From: CAZJHX01 sp964545715
Lineage (GTDB): Bacteria > Myxococcota_A > UBA9042 > GCA-2863065
Assembly (NCBI GenBank): GCA_964545715.1
Contig: CAZJHX010000036.1
Span: forward strand, 7,416-71,415
Direction: 5' to 3'
DNA length: 64,000 nt
Position 1 is the first letter of the stretch. Each line of letters begins with the position of its first letter. The position numbers and the translations under genes are program-made. The notes beneath the pieces are model-generated. The model saw only the letters and a program-made list of their open reading frames with translations. It did not search any database and was not told the origin of the DNA. This document shows positions 59,173 through 64,000 of the stretch, piece after piece.

Positions 59173-61652
59173 CACTGAATCACCTGCCCGGCGCTCTCGA
59201 CGATGGCGAGGACTCGCTCGACGACCTGGCGCGTGTGCGGTGTGCCGTTGGTCTTGGCCCGGATCAGCGCTTTGTGCGCGGCGGGCGTCCCGATGAGACA
59301 CAGCGCGCGCGCCACGGGCTCGATCAGCTCGTCGTGGGTCTCGCGATGCAGCACTTTGGACGCCAGCTGTCGGGCTCGCTCGCGCAGCCCGCTTGCGCGC
59401 TTGGGATCCAGCCGCTGAGCCAGCGCCGCCACGATCGACTCGTCCGGCTGCTCCGCCAGCAAATCGAAGAGGTGCGCCTGCTCGTCATGTGGCCGCTCTC
59501 GCAGATCATCCGCCTGCAGAAGCGTGATCAGCGTCCGCGCCGCCTGAGGCTGGGGCAGCTGCCGGCAGGAGTCCAGCACGGCCAGGCGCACGTCCGGGTC
59601 GGGGTCGGTCACCAGACGCTGCACCACGTCGTACAGCTCTCGGGCGTGATGCGTGGCGAGCGCCTCGATAACAGCCACCCGCACGACCGGCTCGTCATGG
59701 TCCGCCAGGGGCCTCAGCTCGTTGCGCGACTGGTCGGTGCGGATCTGGCGCAGCACGCGGATCGTCGCCAGCACGACGGCGACCCGCTCGCTTCTCAGAC
59801 CCGGCGTCAGGCGCCATGGCCGCCGCTCGCACATCAACTTCAACGCCTGCTGCAGCTTGGGCAGCCGCTCCGGCGGGATGTTGTCCAGCCGGTCGGTGAC
59901 GAACTCGGCGGCCACCGGGTCCAGCAGCGCGATGACGTGGGCGATCAGCCCGGCCTCGGCGTCGTCCTTGGTTCGTGAGAAGCGGTCGATCATTGCGTTG
60001 ACCGCCTTCTCGTTGCCCGCCCTCGACGCCACGTGATTCAACTCAGAGCGGAGCTGGTCGGCGCTCTCGGACGCGAGCAGCTGCCGTGTGGCGTTCAGGA
60101 TCAGCCCCGCGCGGGTGTCGTCGCCTCGCGCCAGCAGGGCCACCAGCGCGTTGTCCAGCACCCGCATCAACCCGCGCTGCTCCGGGCTGCCCGCGAAAAC
60201 GGGCAGCGCGCTCAGCACCACCTGGAGCAGCTCGGTCAACCGATCCGCCTCGGCCTCCGCTTTGACCAGCTCTTTCAGGCGCGCCTGATGCTTAGGCGGC
60301 AGCCACTGATTCAGCCTCATCGGTGGCTCGTGTGTCGGCAGGGCCGGCTCTTCGGCGGCCGAGTCGGCGGGCTCCAGCCCGTGCCACATGCCACCTTTGG
60401 CCGCGGCCGCCAGCTTGGCGCCGATGGCCTGCATGTCGTCCTGCTCGCCGTCCGCCAGCTGGTCGGCGGTCGAGAACGAGATGTGCGGGAAGGTCTTGGA
60501 CCACATCACCGTCACCACGTCTTCGGCCAGGTCGCCCGGCTCGGAGACCTGATGCAGGCAGGTCAGGTAATCGATCATCTCGAGGCGCGTGACCCCGTAA
60601 TCGAACACAATGCGCCGCACGCCGTCGTCCCACAGCCGAAACGGCAGGCTTCCTCGCGCGTCCGGATCCTCGTACAGCACCTCGCCCTGATACCGGATGG
60701 CAAAGCGGTCGATCGTCACGGCCATCTGCTCGCGCTGCGCAAACAGCTCGTCCAGCGACTTGCACACGTCGTTGGCCGACATCTCGAACATCGGGTTGCC
60801 TTCGGGGTAGATGGCAAAGTTGCGATAGGCGCGACCCAGCGTCGTCAACACCCGGCCGACCAGGCGTCGCGTGTCGTCATCGGCGCCGGGCGTCATGGCG
60901 GCAAACCCGCCGTTGGCCACAGGTATCGGGGCGTCGTCGTCGAGGTCGTCGCCGCCCATCACGGTCGTCAACGAGCCCTCGACCATGATCGCGTCGCGCG
61001 TCCGCTCCAGGTCCAGGCGCATCGCCAGCGCCGTGGCGTACCCTTCCTTGGACAGGCTCTTCATGATGACGTTTTCCAGAATCGCGGGGACGCGCTTGCC
61101 GCCCTCGGTCTCACTGGGGGGCGTGACCGCCGACCCGCGCACCGCTTCGCCAGATACCAACTCGTAGAGCAGATAACCGACCGCGCGGATGTCGTCCTCG
61201 GCCTCGCGCCCGGGGCCGAACGACAGCAGCGTGGCCCGAGGCGAGCCGCCGCCCGGGACGTACAGCGCCACGTTGTCGGCGTTGATCCGGCCGTGTGTGA
61301 GCGCCGCGCCGTGCACCGCCTCCAGCGCCTTCAACACACCGACCGCGACGTCGATGGCCGGCTGCGGGGTAAACACGCCTTCGCGCGCCATAAACGTGCT
61401 CAGCGGGGCGCCGCGAAAGCGGTCGCAGATCAGAAAGACGCCGCCATCCACGGAGTCCCGCACACAGGCCTGCACGGTCACCAGATTTGGGCTGCGCACC
61501 TGAACAAAGGCGTCCGCCGTGTCGGCAAAACGTATGACTGAGATCGCGTCGGAGCGGGTCGCCGCCGAGGCGGGCTCTACGACAACCTGGCGCTTGGTTT
61601 GGGTGTCCATGGCGTCGTAGCGCACATGGCCGGGCAGGTCCCAGTGTTTCAT
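59172..61652 (-). CDS. Pseudokinase-like N-domain with HEAT-like repeats
   Basis: ATG 61652 is preceded by a G-rich stretch; the upstream GTG 61661 is an alternative. The 826-residue protein starts with a Ser/Thr kinase-like domain, residues about 1-240: LEAVHGAALTHGRINADNVAL where kinases have HRDxKPxN, and LLSFGPG where they have DFG. The catalytic Asp and the metal-binding Asp are absent. A region of about 230-480 (TLGRAYRNFAIYPEGNPMFEM; RFAIRYQGEVLYEDPDARGS) is of unknown fold. Residues about 480-820 are HEAT-like helical repeats (ADHDEPVVRVAVIEALATHH; TDPDPDVRLAVLDSCRQL). It is probably a cytoplasmic signalling scaffold with the HD-GYP-like partner. Confidence 0.7.
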   Translation of the reverse strand: MKHWDLPGHVRYDAMDTQTKRQVVVEPASAATRSDAISVIRFADTADAFVQVRSPNLVTVQACVRDSVDGGVFLICDRFRGAPLSTFMAREGVFTPQPAIDVAVGVLKALEAVHGAALTHGRINADNVALYVPGGGSPRATLLSFGPGREAEDDIRAVGYLLYELVSGEAVRGSAVTPPSETEGGKRVPAILENVIMKSLSKEGYATALAMRLDLERTRDAIMVEGSLTTVMGGDDLDDDAPIPVANGGFAAMTPGADDDTRRLVGRVLTTLGRAYRNFAIYPEGNPMFEMSANDVCKSLDELFAQREQMAVTIDRFAIRYQGEVLYEDPDARGSLPFRLWDDGVRRIVFDYGVTRLEMIDYLTCLHQVSEPGDLAEDVVTVMWSKTFPHISFSTADQLADGEQDDMQAIGAKLAAAAKGGMWHGLEPADSAAEEPALPTHEPPMRLNQWLPPKHQARLKELVKAEAEADRLTELLQVVLSALPVFAGSPEQRGLMRVLDNALVALLARGDDTRAGLILNATRQLLASESADQLRSELNHVASRAGNEKAVNAMIDRFSRTKDDAEAGLIAHVIALLDPVAAEFVTDRLDNIPPERLPKLQQALKLMCERRPWRLTPGLRSERVAVVLATIRVLRQIRTDQSRNELRPLADHDEPVVRVAVIEALATHHARELYDVVQRLVTDPDPDVRLAVLDSCRQLPQPQAARTLITLLQADDLRERPHDEQAHLFDLLAEQPDESIVAALAQRLDPKRASGLRERARQLASKVLHRETHDELIEPVARALCLIGTPAAHKALIRAKTNGTPHTRQVVERVLAIVESAGQVIQ

Positions 61653-61796
61653 GGGGCCCACTATCTCGTAGCGGCCATCCAGCCGCCTGCCGGTCGCGTC
61701 ATGCGCCTGACCGGGTCGAGCCTTTTCCGTCTTTGCTCCCTCGTCGCGACTAAGGTGCCACCCCTCGACGTATCACGATCGTATCACAGTAGGGGC

Positions 61797-63125
61797 TCAA
61801 ACAGGCGGAAAGATTGACGATGTCATGTGAAAAAGCCTGATGCCCAACAGGGTGACGACGAGCCAAACAGCGGTGAGCGGTGGAATCGTCCGGCGTGAAG
61901 ATCCGGCAATACAGCCGGTCGCGCCGGGCGCTGTCGGTGCTGTCGGTTCTGCCGTGACGTCCGTCGTGTCGGCCACGGGCACGGGCGTCTCCCTGCAGGC
62001 GGCGTCTTCAGCATCATCGCAGGGCGCCTGCAGCGTCAGCGTGAAAGGCACGTCCGCGGATTCGTTGGTGATTGTGGTCAGCCCCGCCGTCAGGGTCAGG
62101 TCGTACCAGGCGCCGGCGGTGAGAGACGCGGTGGGCTGAAAGCGGTGCAGCCGCGTCCAGGTCGCCCCCCAGCGGGTGCCCATCTGGTCAAACGGCACGT
62201 CGCCGTCATCGCCGGTCCACGTGGCCGTCACGCTGTCGGTCTGGACACCGATGCCGTAGACGGTTGTGACCCAGGAGTCGGGCAGCGTGTGATCCCGGCC
62301 CAGCAGCTGCGCCTGCTGCTCCGGAAACGTGTAGATGACCGCGTCGCCCGGGCCCAGCTGGTCGTGCAGCCGCGACCAGATGGCCTGCATGTATCGCGCG
62401 GTCGGGGTGATCTCGGACGCCAGGCTGCCGGGTACGGCGGGGTCCATATAGTGCTGTCGCATCCACACCAGATCCGGCGCGTGCTCTTTGCCCAGCTCCT
62501 CGGCGACGATCTTGCCGATCACGTCGTTGACGTACGCGCCGGTCAGCAGGTCCACCGACTTTTGAATGGTCTCCGCGTCGATCTTCTGGGGCAGGTCCGC
62601 ATACAGCGCCAGCACGGTGTCCAGTGGGATGTAGGGCGTCGGCAGAAACGTCAGCAGCCCGTCCAGCGCCAGAAAGCCGTCGCTGGCCGGGTCCGCGTTG
62701 CCCTGATCACCACTGTCGCGCCGCTCGACCTGGGGCAGGAACAGGGAGTCAAACAGCTCATCCTGCATCCCGTGTGCGGCGTTGCCGAGCATAAACGCGA
62801 CGCGCTTTTTCGACTCCTGGGTGGTCCACGGCGGCGGGTCGTTTTCGCGGATCCAGGTGACAAAGTCCTGAATGTACGGCTCCCAGTGGGTGTGCTCGCT
62901 GTATGCATGCGCGGCGTCATACAGCGCGCCGCCGGCCTGCTGGGAGTACCCCGAGTCCGTGTAGGCGGCGCCGAACAGCGCGGCGTTGAACACCTCGGGA
63001 TCGGCAAAGAAGTCGTGCAGCTCACCGGGCGACAGCTCTTCGATAGCCCAGCCGGTGACGTGGATGTGTCCCCAGACGCCGTGCGCCGACGCCCCACTCG
63101 CGGTGGCGAGCACCGCAGCGACCAC
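61797..63125 (-). CDS. Zinc-dependent phospholipase C-like exported protein
   Basis: I start at GTG 63125 (442 residues). A CTG at 63140, overlapping the upstream stop, would add IRSL and a better basic signal start. The signal ends SGASA-HGVWGHIHVTGWAIEEL. Segments SGYSQQAGGALYDAAHAYSE / HTHWEPYIQDFVTWI and 'AFMLGNAAHGMQDELFDSLF' carry the His/Asp pattern of zinc-dependent phospholipase C (PF00882). The C-terminal part is a beta domain (RLHRFQPTASLTAGAWYDLTLT), then a Thr/Pro linker, GC and one hydrophobic helix (IPPLTAVWLVVTLLGI). The end resembles a sorting tail, but Arg residues precede rather than follow the helix. It probably acts on lipids outside the cell. Confidence 0.7.
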   Translation of the reverse strand: MVAAVLATASGASAHGVWGHIHVTGWAIEELSPGELHDFFADPEVFNAALFGAAYTDSGYSQQAGGALYDAAHAYSEHTHWEPYIQDFVTWIRENDPPPWTTQESKKRVAFMLGNAAHGMQDELFDSLFLPQVERRDSGDQGNADPASDGFLALDGLLTFLPTPYIPLDTVLALYADLPQKIDAETIQKSVDLLTGAYVNDVIGKIVAEELGKEHAPDLVWMRQHYMDPAVPGSLASEITPTARYMQAIWSRLHDQLGPGDAVIYTFPEQQAQLLGRDHTLPDSWVTTVYGIGVQTDSVTATWTGDDGDVPFDQMGTRWGATWTRLHRFQPTASLTAGAWYDLTLTAGLTTITNESADVPFTLTLQAPCDDAEDAACRETPVPVADTTDVTAEPTAPTAPGATGCIAGSSRRTIPPLTAVWLVVTLLGIRLFHMTSSIFPPV

Positions 63126-63136
63126 AAGGCTGCGGA

Positions 63137-64000
63137 TCAGTGGCCCCCGCCGAAGTTCTGCACCCAGAGGTGCCCGTACGCCGAGCTGGCGCTGTAGTAG
63201 TAGCCCATGCCCAGCACGCGGAAGCCGGCGTTCATGATGTTTCGGCAGTGCCCGGGGCTGTGCATCCAGCCGTCGACGACGGCCTCGGGGCTGGACTGGC
63301 CGGCCGCGATGTTCTCGCCCCATGGCGCGGGCCCGTTGTAGCCGGCGTCCGCCATACGGTCGAACGGCGACGAGCCGTTGAGGCCGGTGTGGCTGAAGTA
63401 GTTGTTCTTGGCCATGTCCTCGGCGTGCAGACGGGCCGAGAGGCGACAGTATCCGTTGGCCTCGAGCGCCGGCGCCGGACCAAAGGCCTCGCCGTCACAC
63501 TGTGCACCCGCCGCGCGACGCTGGTTGACCAGGACCAGCACCTTGTCCTCGAACTCGGCCCACTTGGCCGGCCAGTCGTCATCGCCCGTAAAGCCGTCGT
63601 CCGGAGCCGAGGGGTCACCGTCACCGTCGCCCACCGGGGTGGTGGTGCCGTCGTCCAGGACCTCGATGGTCACGGTGGTCTGGCTGGTCTCGCCCTCGTC
63701 GTCGGTGACGATCAGCGTGACCTCGTACACGCCGGGCTCGCCGTAGGTGTGGCTGGCCTCGCGTCCGGTCTTGGGGTCCGTGCCGTCGCCGAAGTCCCAG
63801 GAGTACTCCACGATCTCGCCGTCCCGGTCGCTCGAGCCGGCGCCGTTTACGGTGACGTCATTGCCGGACGGCGTCACGTCCGCCTGGGCGACGGGCGCCT
63901 GGTTTGGGCCCTCTTTGAAGAGCGCCTTGATCTCGTTGCCGTCCAGCGGCCGATGGAAGACTGCGAGCTCGTCCAGGTCGCCCTTGAAGTGATGGAAGGC
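63137..64000 (-). CDS. LamG-PKD-CAP secreted protein, 5' part outside window
   Basis: The frame is open from the right edge to TGA 63137. The first residues visible (FKGDLDELAVFHRPLDGNEI) are the end of a LamG-type jelly-roll domain. A PKD domain follows (about 63650-63890: SSDRDGEIVEYSWDFGDGTD, HTYGEPGVYEVTL). An acidic linker leads to a CAP (SCP/PR-1) domain (CRLSARLHAEDMAKNNYFSH, WGENIAAGQSSPEAVVDGWM, SPGHCRNIMNAGFRVLG, GHLWVQNFG) with two or more Cys. CAP proteins of this kind are exported and bind lipids or have unknown roles. The protein is probably an outer surface or secreted adhesin-like factor. Confidence 0.85.
   Translation of the reverse strand, partial: AFHHFKGDLDELAVFHRPLDGNEIKALFKEGPNQAPVAQADVTPSGNDVTVNGAGSSDRDGEIVEYSWDFGDGTDPKTGREASHTYGEPGVYEVTLIVTDDEGETSQTTVTIEVLDDGTTTPVGDGDGDPSAPDDGFTGDDDWPAKWAEFEDKVLVLVNQRRAAGAQCDGEAFGPAPALEANGYCRLSARLHAEDMAKNNYFSHTGLNGSSPFDRMADAGYNGPAPWGENIAAGQSSPEAVVDGWMHSPGHCRNIMNAGFRVLGMGYYYSASSAYGHLWVQNFGGGH

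Overview
The window is high-GC, gene-dense bacterial DNA that most resembles a Myxococcota or other former deltaproteobacterial chromosome. The reasons are: very large Cys-rich secreted proteins built from 'CDDGNPCT' units; tandem 'DGxDNDCDGxxDE' units; two C-terminal tails of the MYXO-CTERM type (Gly-Cys, hydrophobic helix, Arg cluster at 12468-13820 and 33510-39371); many lipoproteins; and good sigma-54 type promoters. No ribosomal RNA, CRISPR array, insertion sequence or replication origin was seen. The genus cannot be named from this sequence alone.

Layout. 1-8.9 kb: a partial PI-PLC-like lipoprotein, an SRPBCC protein, a secreted archaemetzincin-like protease, a Fic protein, a globin, an overlapping gntR / small partner / GMC oxidoreductase operon with a 19-bp operator palindrome, and a divergent fused formiminotransferase-cyclodeaminase that carries an unusual C2H2-type insert. 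9-25 kb: secreted and surface proteins, including a lysyl-oxidase-like protein and two tandem giant lipoproteins (15171-20149 and 20139-25151). Both giants have their Gly-rich tails broken, one by a frameshift at a C-run and one by an in-frame TAG. 25-32 kb: an LtrA/inward-rectifier K+ channel fusion and further envelope proteins. 32-44 kb: an outer-membrane protein, a 1953-residue Cys-repeat giant, a degenerate M49-like peptidase, RidA, a roughly 173-bp long inverted repeat, a fatty acid 2-hydroxylase and a metallophosphoesterase. 44-47.6 kb: a tandem-GGDEF protein, a PEGA-like protein and a J-like/TPR protein.

47.7-56.6 kb is one long forward run of tightly spaced genes: a lipoprotein with an internal type IV pilin-like segment, a membrane protein, a UshA-like protein, a second membrane protein, the rRNA methyltransferase RlmD and an SGNH-hydrolase lipoprotein. 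The UshA-like gene is interrupted by an in-frame TGA. This TGA is followed at the right distance by a 7-bp hairpin with a GGTCTT loop, so I read it as a selenocysteine codon with a bacterial SECIS element. This is the strongest unusual finding.

56.6-64 kb holds a small ORF with a clear terminator, two tRNA genes, an HNH endonuclease, a translationally coupled pseudokinase-HEAT / degenerate HD-GYP pair, a zinc-dependent phospholipase C-like protein, and a LamG-PKD-CAP secreted protein that runs off the right edge. Genes are packed tightly; many convergent pairs share or nearly share their stop codons.
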